DNA of 48,280 bases from Chitinophagaceae bacterium (GCA_947456805.1 CANGTN010000013.1:1-48280); one strand, 5' to 3'. Shown: positions 19,169 to 27,985, counted from the stretch's first letter. The notes: generated by a model from the sequence alone, not told the origin. Program-made: numbers and translations.

Positions 19169-19876
19169 TTAAATTCCCAATTTCTCTAATGCTGCCTGAG
19201 CTGCAATTTGGCTTGCATCTTTTTTGGTAAATCCTTTGCCAACAGATAAAATTTCATCATTCAAAACGGTATTCATTGTGAAGTGTCGTCTGTTGCCTTC
19301 AATCTTTTCTTCTGCCAGTTCAAAGGTTAACTTGTGTCCATTTTTAGAAGCCCACCCTATTAATTTGTTTTTCAAATTAATGTCAATGCCTTCAAGGTCA
19401 TCTACAAACATGTGTGGAATTACAATTTGTTTCAAAACCCATTGCTGCGTTTTTTTATAACCCTTATCCAAATAAACTGCACCTACTATGGCTTCTAAAG
19501 TATTGCCAAAAATTTGACTGTTGCGCAAACTATTTTCAAATTTATTGTATAAGGTAATTTTATTCAAACCCATTTTAATGGCAATATCATTGAGTTGTTG
19601 TCGGTTTACCATTTTACTTCTCATCTCTGTTAAAAAGCCTTCACCTTTGTAGGGATATCTTTTAAATAAATAATCAGCAACAATAGCGCTTAAAATTGCA
19701 TCGCCTAAGTATTCCAATCGTTCATTATTTTGATCTGCAGATTCTTGTACACTTCTGTGACTCAAGGCAGCATTATAAAGCATGGCATTCCCTGGAACAA
19801 GCCCTAGTACATTCTCAACTTGCTGGTTGAATGTTGAAGTTTTTTTGGATTTAAATATTTTTTTAAATAATTGCAC
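19169..19876 (-). CDS. rnc: ribonuclease III
   Basis: RNase III cuts double-stranded RNA, including rRNA precursors. The 235-residue protein has the signature NERLEYLGDAILS with catalytic Glu and Asp, the second acidic site in NTLEAIVGAVYLDKG, and a C-terminal double-stranded RNA-binding domain (about residues 165-235, ending KKDASQIAAQAALEKLGI). Some N-terminal basic residues precede the catalytic domain. It is third in the acpP-fabF-rnc order that is widely conserved in bacteria, although a terminator lies between fabF and rnc here. Confidence 0.97.
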   Translation of the reverse strand: MQLFKKIFKSKKTSTFNQQVENVLGLVPGNAMLYNAALSHRSVQESADQNNERLEYLGDAILSAIVADYLFKRYPYKGEGFLTEMRSKMVNRQQLNDIAIKMGLNKITLYNKFENSLRNSQIFGNTLEAIVGAVYLDKGYKKTQQWVLKQIVIPHMFVDDLEGIDINLKNKLIGWASKNGHKLTFELAEEKIEGNRRHFTMNTVLNDEILSVGKGFTKKDASQIAAQAALEKLGI

Positions 19877-19917
19877 TAAATCGATTTAATTAAAATATCA
19901 CTTTGTGTAAATAAAAA

Positions 19918-19942
19918 AAGCAAGTTAAACTATAACTTACTT
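19918..19942 (-). terminator. intrinsic terminator after fabF
   Basis: On the minus strand AAGTAAGTTA pairs with TAACTTGCTT. One pair is G-U on this strand but a C-A mismatch on the other, so the hairpin favours the fabF direction. A T-run follows. Confidence 0.7.
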
Positions 19943-19967
19943 TTTTACTATAAAAATTAAAAATTTT

Positions 19968-21221
19968 CTACCCTTTGTATTTTTTCACAATTACACAAGC
20001 ATTGTGACCACCAAATCCAAAAGTGTTGCTTAATGCAGCATTCACTGTTCTGTATTGTGCTTTGTTGAATGTAAAATTCAACTTAGGATCCAATTCAGGG
20101 TCATCTGTAAAATGGTTAATCGTAGGAGGAATCACATCATTTACAACCGCCATAATACTTGCTATTGCTTCAATTGCACCTGCAGCACCAAGGCAATGCC
20201 CTGTCATACTTTTCGTTGCACTAATATTTAATTTATAAGCATGTTCTCCAAATACATGTGTTATTGCTTTTACCTCAGCTCCATCACCAATTGGGGTGCT
20301 TGTGCCATGTGTGTTAATATAATCAATTTCTTCTGGTTGCATATTGGCATCTTCCAATGCAGCAATCATCACATTTCTTGCACCAAGTCCTTCGGGATGT
20401 GGAGCTGTAATATGATGTGCATCGGCACTTGCGCCGCAGCCTACCAGTTCGCAATAAATTTTTGCACCACGAGCTTTGGCATGTTCCAATTCTTCAAGAA
20501 CCAATAAACCAGCTGCTTCTCCCATTACAAATCCATCTCTGTCTTTATCATAAGGTCGTGATGCAGTAGTGGGATCATCATTTCTTTCACTCATCGCTTT
20601 CATTGCATTAAAACCACCAACACCGGCCTCACTGATTACAGCTTCACTTCCGCCTGATAAAATAATATCTGCTTTACCCAATCGTAATAAATTAAATGCA
20701 TCCATGATTGCATTGGTACTGCTTGCACATGCACTTACAACAGCAAAGTTTGGTCCACGTAAATTATGTCGCATACTGATATGACCTGCTGCAATGTCCA
20801 ATATCATTTTAGGAATGAAGAATGGATTGAAACGTGGAGTACCATCGCCTTTGGCAAATTCTGTTACTTCATTTTGAAAAGTAATTAAGCCGCCGATACC
20901 ACTTCCGAATACAACGCCAATTCTATCAGGATTAATATTGTCTTTATTCAAACCGGCATCTGCCATTGCTTGATCACTTACCACCAATGCAAATTGGGTA
21001 AATCTATCAATTTTTCTTGCTTCTTTTTTATCGAGATAATCTGTTGGTTCAAAATTTTTTACTTCGCAGGCAAATTTTGTTCTGAATTTAGTAGCATCAA
21101 ATTGTGTAATAGGTGCTGCACCTGAAACACCCGCCAATAAATTTTCCCAATATTCATTTACATTATTACCCAAAGGTGTTAAGGCTCCTAAACCTGTAAC
21201 TACTACTCTTTTAAGTTCCAT
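19968..21221 (-). CDS. fabF: beta-ketoacyl-ACP synthase II
   Basis: FabF condenses malonyl-ACP with acyl-ACP to extend fatty acids. The 417-residue protein has catalytic Cys165 in VVSACASSTNAI, a catalytic His in THGTSTPIGDGAE, and the KSMTGHCLGAAGAIEA region that carries the Lys and second His. The thiolase-fold glycine-rich C-terminus (SNTFGFGGHNACVIVK) is intact. It lies 230 bases after acpP on the same strand, with a terminator between them, so the two probably have separate transcripts as well as some read-through. Confidence 0.98.
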   Translation of the reverse strand: MELKRVVVTGLGALTPLGNNVNEYWENLLAGVSGAAPITQFDATKFRTKFACEVKNFEPTDYLDKKEARKIDRFTQFALVVSDQAMADAGLNKDNINPDRIGVVFGSGIGGLITFQNEVTEFAKGDGTPRFNPFFIPKMILDIAAGHISMRHNLRGPNFAVVSACASSTNAIMDAFNLLRLGKADIILSGGSEAVISEAGVGGFNAMKAMSERNDDPTTASRPYDKDRDGFVMGEAAGLLVLEELEHAKARGAKIYCELVGCGASADAHHITAPHPEGLGARNVMIAALEDANMQPEEIDYINTHGTSTPIGDGAEVKAITHVFGEHAYKLNISATKSMTGHCLGAAGAIEAIASIMAVVNDVIPPTINHFTDDPELDPKLNFTFNKAQYRTVNAALSNTFGFGGHNACVIVKKYKG

Positions 21222-21376
21222 AGAACAAGCGTTTTAAATGAAGAGTACAATTTAATGAATTATCAATTAATTATTGTATTCTAAAATTCAATTTGTTGAA
21301 ATTTGATTACACAAACGAGTTGTATGTGTATTAGTACAAATATAATGTACACAATGATATAATCTATTAATAGATA

Positions 21377-21416
21377 AATCCGCCAACTTTTGGCAATTGC
21401 CTCAGTATGGCGGATT
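21377..21416 (-). terminator. hairpin terminator after acpP
   Basis: AATCCGCCA and TGGCGGATT form a perfect 9-bp stem 35 bases past the acpP stop. The loop contains a second palindrome, GGCAATTGCC. The tract that follows is only moderately T-rich. Confidence 0.65.
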
Positions 21417-21450
21417 AATTTTTTAATTATTCCAAACTTATGGAGTAGAA

Positions 21451-21687
21451 TTATTTAGCGTGCTCTTCTAAATAAGCAACAGCTTGACCAACAGTTGTGA
21501 TGGTCTCAGCTTGCTCATCAGGAATAGAAATATTGAATTCTTTTTCAAATTCCATAATAAGTTCAACAGTATCCAAAGAATCTGCACCTAAATCGTTGGT
21601 AAAAGATGCCTCTGTAGTTACTTCTGCTTCATCTACACCTAACTTATCAACGATGATTTTTTTTACTCTTGTTGCGATGTCTGACAT
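21451..21687 (-). CDS. acpP: acyl carrier protein
   Basis: ACP carries growing fatty-acid chains on a phosphopantetheine arm. The 78-residue acidic protein has the DSLD motif with Ser37 as the attachment site ([15 protein letters not shown]). The start at 21687 gives the usual ACP N-terminus ([12 protein letters not shown]). The longer frame to 21750 would add 21 atypical residues and run through a near-perfect promoter box. It is first in the acpP-fabF-rnc group. Confidence 0.97.
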   Translation of the reverse strand: MSDIATRVKKIIVDKLGVDEAEVTTEASFTNDLGADSLDTVELIMEFEKEFNISIPDEQAETITTVGQAVAYLEEHAK

Positions 21688-21710
21688 TGTAAATTTTTTT
21701 GTTACGGAGG

Positions 21711-21718
21711 CAAAAATA
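21711..21718 (-). promoter_or_regulatory. candidate acpP promoter, -7 box
   Basis: TATTTTTG on the minus strand matches TAnnTTTG exactly, 23 bases upstream of the acpP ATG. A TTTG occurs further upstream but at 29 rather than 19 bases, so the -33 element is uncertain. Confidence 0.45.
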
Positions 21719-21806
21719 GAGTTTTTGGTTAAATAGTAATCAGTTGTCAAAAAAATGTTTAAATTTCATCGAAATTAGTTTTGGACACATTTTTTCCTTT
21801 ATTCTG

Positions 21807-22586
21807 TTATTGACCTTTAAATACAGGTTTTCTTTTTTCCAGAAATGCGGAAGTCCCTTCAACCATATCATTTGTACCGATGCATTTGCCAAATTGTTCT
21901 ATTTCAACTTCATAGCCATTTGTAGATTCATCCCATGCAGCATTTGCAGCTGAAATGCAAGCTGATACTGCAATCGGAGCCTTAGTGTTAATGGTATTTA
22001 ATATGCCGATTGCTTTGTTCATTAATTCTTCTTGGGGTACAACATAATTGACCAATCCATATTGTAATGCAGTAGCTGCATCAATCATTTGTCCGCTGAT
22101 TAATAGTTCTATTGCTCTGCCCTTTCCTATCAATTGCGTTAATCGCTGTGTTCCTCCATAACCCGGAATCAATCCTAAATTTACCTCGGGTTGTCCAAAT
22201 TTTGCATTTTCACTAGCGATTCTAAAATGACAAGCCATGGCCAACTCACATCCGCCACCCAATGCAAAGCCATTTATACAAGCAACAATTGGCTTTGTAC
22301 TTTGCTCAATTTTGAAAAAAATATTTTGTCCATTTCTTGCTAAGTTTTTTCCTTCTTCAATTGACAATCCATCAAACTCTGTAATATCTGCACCTGCAAC
22401 AAATGCCTTATTGCCACTTCCTGTTATGATAACCGATTTTATTTCCGGGTTCTCAGTAATTTCCTGCAATAGTTTTTCTAAGTCTTTGAATACATCTTTA
22501 TTTAAAGCATTTAATTTCTCCGGACGATTAATGGTTACAGTAAAAATTCCGTTTTCTAAATTCGTGAGCAAAGTTTGGTAAGACAT
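21807..22586 (-). CDS. enoyl-CoA hydratase/isomerase family protein
   Basis: This 259-residue crotonase-fold enzyme probably hydrates 2-enoyl-CoA in fatty-acid breakdown or a related pathway. It has the oxyanion-hole segment AFVAGADITEF, GGGCELAMACHFRIAS with one catalytic Glu position, and GQPEVNLGLIPGYGGTQRL with the second Glu. Both acidic residues of true hydratases are present, so hydratase activity is more likely than isomerase alone. The start at 22586 was chosen because the longer frame would run into tRNA-Arg at 22641-22712. No other beta-oxidation gene is adjacent. Confidence 0.93.
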   Translation of the reverse strand: MSYQTLLTNLENGIFTVTINRPEKLNALNKDVFKDLEKLLQEITENPEIKSVIITGSGNKAFVAGADITEFDGLSIEEGKNLARNGQNIFFKIEQSTKPIVACINGFALGGGCELAMACHFRIASENAKFGQPEVNLGLIPGYGGTQRLTQLIGKGRAIELLISGQMIDAATALQYGLVNYVVPQEELMNKAIGILNTINTKAPIAVSACISAANAAWDESTNGYEVEIEQFGKCIGTNDMVEGTSAFLEKRKPVFKGQ

Positions 22587-22640
22587 GGTAATATGATTTA
22601 TTTCAAATAATCGTATTTGTATATGTAGTAATTCAAAAAG

Positions 22641-22712
22641 TGGCTTTGCCAAGAATCGAACTTGGATCTGGAGCTTCGGAAACTCTTATACTATCCATTG
22701 TACTACAAAGCC
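22641..22712 (-). tRNA. tRNA-Arg (anticodon CCG)
   Basis: On the minus strand the 72 bases fold as a cloverleaf. The acceptor stem is GGCTTTG/CAAAGCC, the D-stem GTAC/GTAT, the T-arm CCAAG-TTCGATT-CTTGG, and A is the discriminator. The anticodon loop is TTCCGAA, giving anticodon CCG, which reads the arginine codon CGG. The anticodon stem has a weak A-C closing pair at its outer end and a G-U at the inner end. CCA is not encoded. A short T-run follows. Confidence 0.93.
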
Positions 22713-22732
22713 ATTTCACAAATGTAATTGAA

Positions 22733-23887
22733 CTATTTGAAAATTTGTTTTAAGGCTGCAGGTAAAAAAATTTTCATTGGTACACTGCTCATGATTTTCA
22801 AATCTTCTAGTAAATTACTTTCATTATCTAAAAAACGAAGTACTGTTTTGATCGCATTCTTTTTAAAAATATCTGCAAAAATTTCATCTCCATTCATTTT
22901 TTTATCATGTAATACTTGCAATAAAACGCTGTCAAAAAAACGAAATTTTTTATCGCTAAAACTTTGATTATAAAACGGATGATTTTTTGAAATTAGATTG
23001 GCTACAATTTTTTTTGTTCTTTTTTGTATAAACTGAAAAGCATAGCCACTGCTGCCTTTGGCTTGTCCGCCAGCAATTCCTAAATTAACTACTCTGCCTT
23101 CATGTAATGGAAATGGATGGTTGGTCATTGGTATAATTCCAAACTCCTCATGTTGAATGGTATAATTGCTAATTTTTAAATCTTCTTCTATATATTTTTT
23201 CAATGCATTTTCATACTCGATTGGCTGCAATAAATCTTTAGTAAACAAAGTATATTCAACCAAAGCAGTTGTGGTAGACGTTGGCATCGTGTACATGAAT
23301 GTAGTTCCCTCTTTTTGAGCTACAGTAAAATCCATCAAGGTTGCAACGGAAGGATTGAATTGTGCATTGGGTGTTTCAATTACCCACCCTTTAAAATGTT
23401 GCAACAGAAAATAGGTTTTGTTGCTACTTGTATTGATTGTACCAGGAAATAAAATACTGTTGAAAATATAATTTGCTTTGTAAGTGTTATTTTCAGTTTC
23501 AACTATTGCTAATTGGTTTTCAGTAGTTAACTTTTTTACTTTTTCATATTTGAATTCAACATTAGCAAATCCTTTTGCATACTGCATTACAGCGTTATAA
23601 AAATCAATTCCCTGAATCATTTTATAACGATAATTATTTAATGGAATTCTATTGGAAAAAAAATTTGATGCAAATGCTATTTCATCGTATGAATGATGAA
23701 CAATATCTTCAAACAAACCATTTTCTTTTTCCCAAAAACACCAGGTTCTGTCATTAATTATTTTTGGTTTTTCATCAATAACCAAAATTTTTTTTGAGGA
23801 CAAAGCAGGCTGTAGCAAAATTCTTTGCAGTAAGCTCAATCCTGCACATCCAGCTCCGGAAATAATATAATCGTAGTGGTTATTCAA
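22733..23887 (-). CDS. crtY: lycopene beta-cyclase (CrtY family)
   Basis: This 384-residue flavoprotein cyclises the ends of lycopene to make beta-carotene. It has the N-terminal FAD-binding motif YDYIISGAGCAGLSLLQRI, the family motif NDRTWCFWE (about residues 45-53), and the GIAGGQAKGSSGYAFQFIQ segment. The C-terminal half resembles CrtY/CrtL proteins. No other carotenoid genes (crtE, crtB, crtI) are in the window, so this would be a separate location. It is followed on the minus strand by tRNA-Arg and preceded by a hydroxyacid dehydrogenase only 3 bases upstream, so those two are co-transcribed. Confidence 0.87.
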   Translation of the reverse strand: MNNHYDYIISGAGCAGLSLLQRILLQPALSSKKILVIDEKPKIINDRTWCFWEKENGLFEDIVHHSYDEIAFASNFFSNRIPLNNYRYKMIQGIDFYNAVMQYAKGFANVEFKYEKVKKLTTENQLAIVETENNTYKANYIFNSILFPGTINTSSNKTYFLLQHFKGWVIETPNAQFNPSVATLMDFTVAQKEGTTFMYTMPTSTTTALVEYTLFTKDLLQPIEYENALKKYIEEDLKISNYTIQHEEFGIIPMTNHPFPLHEGRVVNLGIAGGQAKGSSGYAFQFIQKRTKKIVANLISKNHPFYNQSFSDKKFRFFDSVLLQVLHDKKMNGDEIFADIFKKNAIKTVLRFLDNESNLLEDLKIMSSVPMKIFLPAALKQIFK

Positions 23888-23890
23888 AAT

Positions 23891-24814
23891 TTATAAAGGT
23901 AATTTTTCTGACAAAATTTTACTCATTTTATAATGTGCATCTACAGTAACGCCTGCTGTATGCGGTGTGATGATTACATTTTGTTTGGCAAGCAATTGAT
24001 GTAATAATTTTTTTTCTGATTCTGTATAAGTATCAAGCTTTTCATTTTCCAAAACATCAAGTCCTGCAGCTTTTACTTTCTTGCTTTCGATTGCCTTTAA
24101 TAACGCAGCAGTATCTGTAACGCTTCCTCTGCAAGTATTTAAAAAATAAATAGAATTTTTAAAGGAATTGAAAAAGGCATCATCTGCCAAATGTTTTGTT
24201 TCTTGTGTCAAAGGAATATGCAAACTCACAATATCTGCCTGTTCAAAAATCATATCTAATGTTGATTCGTACACATGATTTTTTGAAAAGCCAGTTTTGT
24301 ATTTATCATAAGCCAAAACCTTTGTATCAAATACGGATAATAATTTCGCAAATGCACCTCCTGTATGTCCAAACCCAATGATACCAACGGTTTTGCCATT
24401 TAATTCTTCGCCTCTGCTTTCTTCTCTTGTCCAGTTAAATGCTTTTAAGGCAGCATGACTACTATTTATTTTATTCATTAAATTCAGTAATAATCCCAAT
24501 GCATGTTCTGCCACAGCATTGCAATTCCCTTCGGGACTGCTGATGCACTGAATGCCTTTGGCAGCAGCATATTCAACATCAATTTGTTCCATGCCACTTC
24601 CTAGTCTTCCAATCCATTGAAGGCTTGGCGCAGCATCAATTATTTCTTTATCTACTTGAACTCTTGTTGTAACTATTAGTCCTATAGCATCTTGTATTTC
24701 AGTTAATAATTCAGTTCTTGAAATAGATGGTTGATTTATAACAATACATCCTTTTGCCAACAAATATATTTGTAAGCAAGGATGAGAAACTCCGGAAATA
24801 ATTACTTTTTTCAA
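23891..24814 (-). CDS. D-2-hydroxyacid dehydrogenase, NAD-binding (SerA-like)
   Basis: A 307-residue enzyme of the D-isomer 2-hydroxyacid dehydrogenase family, acting in the cytosol with NAD(H). The nucleotide fold has VGIIGFGHTGGAFAK. The three catalytic positions are present: Arg in CRGSVTD, Glu in GLDVLENE, and His in TPHTAGVT. It lacks the C-terminal ACT domain of long phosphoglycerate dehydrogenases. Exact substrate (3-phosphoglycerate, glyoxylate or other) cannot be read from the sequence. The stop is 3 bases from the lycopene cyclase start, suggesting co-transcription. Confidence 0.88.
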   Translation of the reverse strand: MKKVIISGVSHPCLQIYLLAKGCIVINQPSISRTELLTEIQDAIGLIVTTRVQVDKEIIDAAPSLQWIGRLGSGMEQIDVEYAAAKGIQCISSPEGNCNAVAEHALGLLLNLMNKINSSHAALKAFNWTREESRGEELNGKTVGIIGFGHTGGAFAKLLSVFDTKVLAYDKYKTGFSKNHVYESTLDMIFEQADIVSLHIPLTQETKHLADDAFFNSFKNSIYFLNTCRGSVTDTAALLKAIESKKVKAAGLDVLENEKLDTYTESEKKLLHQLLAKQNVIITPHTAGVTVDAHYKMSKILSEKLPL

Positions 24815-24834
24815 ATTGATGTTTTACACTTCTT

Positions 24835-25608
24835 TTAATTTCCTTGCATTCTAAAAGTCAATGCTGCAAAGTTTTCAATGCTTAATTGTTCGGCACGCTT
24901 ATTAAAAATTTCATCTTGTAATACAATTGGGTCAAACAAACTTTTTACGGCATTACGTAACATTTTTCTTCGTTGATTAAATGCTGTTTTTACTAATTGA
25001 ATAAAAGCTTTGTCACTTTTTACTTGGTAAGTAGTATTTCTCAACTGCAACCTGATTACACCACTCATTACTTTCGGTGGCGGAGTAAAACTTTCAGGTG
25101 GTACATCAAATAAATATTCAACATCGTAAAACGTTTGAATTAAAATACTGATGATGCCATAGGCTTTACTGTTTGGTTTTGCTGCAACACGCTGTGCCAC
25201 TTCTTTTTGAAACATTCCTATAACAACCGGTACTTGTTCTTTCCAGTCTAAAATTTTAAACAGAATTTGTGATGAAATGTTGTAAGGAAAATTACCTGCT
25301 ACCATAAATTTTTCCTGAAATGGAGGAGTTATGTCTAAAAAATTTTCATTAAGAATTTTTTCTTTTATCGCCGGGTAATTTGTTTCTAAAAAAATGACTT
25401 TTTCTTCATCCAACTCAACTGCTTTAAAGTCAATATCATCTAATTGCAGCAAATATTTGGTAATTGCACCGCCGCCTGGTCCAACTTCCACTAATTTATT
25501 CAGATTGTGATAGTGTAAAGATTCATTTACAGCATCTATAATTTTGATACAAATAGATTCGTCTTTTAAAAAATGTTGTCCTAATGATTTTTTTAAGGTG
25601 TATTGCAT
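24835..25608 (-). CDS. rsmA: 16S rRNA dimethyladenosine transferase
   Basis: RsmA (KsgA) dimethylates two adjacent adenines near the 3' end of 16S rRNA during small-subunit assembly. The 257-residue protein has KKSLGQHFLKDESI at the N-terminus, the SAM-binding VEVGPGGGAIT, and the catalytic NFPYNIS motif. The start at 25608 (MQYTLKKSLGQHFL) was chosen because the longer frame to 25683 runs into the rpsP terminator hairpin. It is upstream of the hydroxyacid dehydrogenase by 20 bases, so the rsmA, dehydrogenase and crtY genes may form one operon. Confidence 0.97.
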   Translation of the reverse strand: MQYTLKKSLGQHFLKDESICIKIIDAVNESLHYHNLNKLVEVGPGGGAITKYLLQLDDIDFKAVELDEEKVIFLETNYPAIKEKILNENFLDITPPFQEKFMVAGNFPYNISSQILFKILDWKEQVPVVIGMFQKEVAQRVAAKPNSKAYGIISILIQTFYDVEYLFDVPPESFTPPPKVMSGVIRLQLRNTTYQVKSDKAFIQLVKTAFNQRRKMLRNAVKSLFDPIVLQDEIFNKRAEQLSIENFAALTFRMQGN

Positions 25609-25672
25609 TGCAACAAAAGTATGATTAATAATAGTTCTCAGGCAATTTGATACTTGGTGAATAGAAACAAAA

Positions 25673-25698
25673 AATCCTTGCACTAAAGTGCAAGGATT
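25673..25698 (-). terminator. strong intrinsic terminator after rpsP
   Basis: AATCCTTGCAC and GTGCAAGGATT form a perfect 11-bp stem with a 4-base loop. On the minus strand the stem is followed by a T-run. It lies 26 bases past the rpsP stop and ends before the rsmA start. Confidence 0.92.
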
Positions 25699-25724
25699 GA
25701 TAAAGTAAGTATTGTAAAATACAA

Positions 25725-26204
25725 TTAAGCTTCTGTAGTACCTTCTTCGCTAACAGTTTCAGGAGCTGCCTGAACTGCAGGAGCTTCTTCAACTTTACGT
25801 ACAACAGGAACATACTGACGACTTTGACGTTGTTTAGTTTTGTGGGTTTCAGTACGACGCTTATTATTAGCTTCGTGCTCTTCATGCCATGCTTGGAATT
25901 TCACCATTGCAGCAGCATCATCAAACAAACCTAATTTAACACCACGTAATAAGTGTTTTAAATACAATACTCCCTTGAAAGAGAGGATTCTGCGAACTGT
26001 ATCAGTGGGTTGAGCACCTTTGTGCAACCATTCTAAGGCTTTTTGACGGTCTAATTGAATTGTTGCAGGAACAGTTAGTGGGTTGTAAGTACCGATTTTA
26101 GCGATAAACTTACCATCTCTTGGTGCACGTGCATCAGCCACTACTACGAAATAGAAAGGGCGTTTTTTGCTACCGTGTCTTTGTAATCTCATTTTTACTG
26201 CCAT
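25725..26204 (-). CDS. rpsP: 30S ribosomal protein S16
   Basis: S16 is a small-subunit protein. Residues 1-85 carry the conserved fold with [42 protein letters not shown] at the N-terminus (residues 1-42 by position). The rest, to residue 159, is an extension rich in basic and then acidic residues (ending [11 protein letters not shown]). S16 of most bacteria is about 80-90 residues; longer tails are common in Bacteroidota. It has its own terminator, and a promoter-like sequence lies upstream. Confidence 0.97.
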   Translation of the reverse strand: MAVKMRLQRHGSKKRPFYFVVVADARAPRDGKFIAKIGTYNPLTVPATIQLDRQKALEWLHKGAQPTDTVRRILSFKGVLYLKHLLRGVKLGLFDDAAAMVKFQAWHEEHEANNKRRTETHKTKQRQSRQYVPVVRKVEEAPAVQAAPETVSEEGTTEA

Positions 26205-26270
26205 GTTAAATAGACATTTATAGGCGTTAACAAATTGGGTTTCTTTCCCTATTAAGAATAATAAGGAGGG

Positions 26271-26302
26271 CGAAATTAATGTTATTTATTCTTTCTGCCA
26301 AG
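26271..26302 (-). promoter_or_regulatory. candidate rpsP promoter
   Basis: On the minus strand CTTG is followed after 20 bases by TAATTTCG, close to TTTG-N19-TAnnTTTG (one mismatch in each box). It lies about 67 bases upstream of the rpsP ATG. Confidence 0.35.
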
Positions 26303-26374
26303 TTTGAATACAAAATTTTACAAGATTTTTTCAAAAAATAATTATGAAAAGACAAATTGTTTTGTAAAGCTAGT

Positions 26375-27703
26375 TTATCGCTTCAGCCCCTTCATTCCTG
26401 GGAAACCACTCATTGGCATTTTATTCATCATGCCCATCATTTTTTTCATTTGGTCAAATTGTTTCATAAACGCATTCACCTCATTAATATCTTTCCCGCT
26501 ACCTTTTGCAATGCGTAATTTTCTTTTTTGATCTAATAAATCCGGATTTGCTCTTTCTGAGGGTGTCATACTTTGTATAATAGCTTCAATGCCTTTGAAT
26601 GCATCATCATTAATATCAACATCTTTTACTGCTTTTCCTACTCCTGGAATCATTCCCATTAAGTCTTTCAGATTTCCCATTTTTTTTATCTGACCTAACT
26701 GGTCTAAAAAATCCTGAAAATCAAATTGATTTTTACGAATCTTTTTCTCTAGTTTTTTTGCAGCTTCTTCATCAAATTGTTGTTGGGCTTTCTCTACCAA
26801 TGTAGCAATATCACCCATGCCCAATATACGTTGAGCCATACGATCCGGATAAAATACTTCTAAAGTATCCATCTTTTCGCCGCTGCTCATAAACTTTATT
26901 GGCTTTTCAACTGTGTATTTGATAGATAAAGCGGCACCACCTCTTGTATCACCATCTAATTTGGTTAATACAACCCCGGTAAAATCCAATCGATCGTTAA
27001 AAGCTTTTGCAGTATTTACTGCATCCTGCCCCGTCATGCTATCTACAACAAAAAGGATTTCTGTTGGGTTTATCGCTGCTTTTATATTGGCTACTTCAGC
27101 CATCATAATTTCATCAACAGCAAGTCTTCCGGCGGTATCTATAATTACTACATTTTTGTTTTTACTTTTCGCTTCTTTAATTGCATTCTCTACAATTAAA
27201 ACGGCATCTTTTGTGTCTGGTTCTTTGTAAATATCAACGCCAATTTGTTCAGCCAAAATAGTTAACTGATCTATTGCTGCAGGTCGGTAAATATCTGCTG
27301 CTACAACCAATGGGCTTTTGCCTTTTTGTGTTTTTAAATAGTTGGCTAATTTTCCTGTAAAAGTTGTTTTACCACTACCTTGTAAACCGGCAATTAATAT
27401 AATAGCAGGATTGCCTGTAATATGAAATTCTGCTGGGCTTCCACCCATTAATTCTGTTAACTCATCCTGAACAATTTTTACCATCAATTGTCCAGGGCTA
27501 ATTGCATTGATAACCTTCTCTCCGGTAGCTTTTTCTTTTACTTTGTCTGTAAATTCTTTTGCAATTTTAAAGTTTACATCGGCATCAATTAATGCACGTC
27601 GGATATCTTTAATGGTATTGGCAACATTCAGGTCATTAATTCTTGCTTCCCCCTTTAAATTTTTAAAGGCACTTTCTAAACGTTCGGATAAATTATTAAA
27701 CAT
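26375..27703 (-). CDS. ffh: signal recognition particle protein Ffh
   Basis: Ffh is the GTPase of the bacterial SRP, binding signal sequences and 4.5S RNA. The 442-residue protein has the N-domain, then G1 GLQGSGKTTFTGKLA (about residues 106-120), DTAGRLAVDE, and TKLDGDTRGGAAL, followed by a Met-rich M domain (GMMNKMPMSGFPGMKG). All GTPase motifs are intact. Upstream, on the minus strand, is a -7 box and then a terminator-like hairpin before the start codon; this is unusual for ffh. Confidence 0.97.
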   Translation of the reverse strand: MFNNLSERLESAFKNLKGEARINDLNVANTIKDIRRALIDADVNFKIAKEFTDKVKEKATGEKVINAISPGQLMVKIVQDELTELMGGSPAEFHITGNPAIILIAGLQGSGKTTFTGKLANYLKTQKGKSPLVVAADIYRPAAIDQLTILAEQIGVDIYKEPDTKDAVLIVENAIKEAKSKNKNVVIIDTAGRLAVDEIMMAEVANIKAAINPTEILFVVDSMTGQDAVNTAKAFNDRLDFTGVVLTKLDGDTRGGAALSIKYTVEKPIKFMSSGEKMDTLEVFYPDRMAQRILGMGDIATLVEKAQQQFDEEAAKKLEKKIRKNQFDFQDFLDQLGQIKKMGNLKDLMGMIPGVGKAVKDVDINDDAFKGIEAIIQSMTPSERANPDLLDQKRKLRIAKGSGKDINEVNAFMKQFDQMKKMMGMMNKMPMSGFPGMKGLKR

Positions 27704-27726
27704 CGTAACAGTTTTCTTGAATCAAT

Positions 27727-27753
27727 AAAAAAAGTGAACGACATAAGTTCACT
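27727..27753 (-). terminator. terminator-like hairpin in the ffh leader
   Basis: On the minus strand AGTGAAC-TTATGTC-GTTCACT is a perfect 7-bp stem followed at once by seven T. It ends 23 bases before the ffh ATG and lies downstream of a -7 box, with no other minus-strand gene upstream. It could be an attenuator or the end of a short leader RNA. Confidence 0.6.
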
Positions 27754-27765
27754 CTAAATTATTTG

Positions 27766-27773
27766 CAAATATA
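27766..27773 (-). promoter_or_regulatory. candidate ffh promoter, -7 box
   Basis: TATATTTG on the minus strand matches TAnnTTTG exactly. No clear TTTG is at 19 bases upstream. Transcription from here would include the leader hairpin. Confidence 0.4.
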
Positions 27774-27954
27774 ATGGCAGATCTGAAACTTATTGATAAC
27801 CGTAAATGCCTTCAAAGAACCAAACACAATTTTTAGAAATATTTTTAATTTTATTTATGAAACATAAAACACTTTTCAACAATCTGTTACATATTAAAAA
27901 GTGATTTTTATCATGATTTTTTTTGCGTTATCAACCAACGTTATTAAAAAAACA

Positions 27955-27985
27955 TTTGGTAGGTTTATATTAATTACTATTATTG
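27955..27985 (+). promoter_or_regulatory. Bacteroidota-type promoter for the START-like gene
   Basis: TTTG at 27955-27958, a spacer of exactly 19 bases, and TATTATTG at 27978-27985. This fits TTTG-N19-TAnnTTTG with one mismatch, 33 bases before the ATG. It is the best full promoter match in the window. Confidence 0.6.

Noticed and set aside
22587-22652. Upstream extension of the enoyl-CoA hydratase
   Set aside because: The extension runs into tRNA-Arg at 22641, so the start at 22586 is correct.
25625-25885. 86-residue minus-strand frame across rpsP and its terminator
   Set aside because: It overlaps S16 in another frame and runs through a strong terminator.
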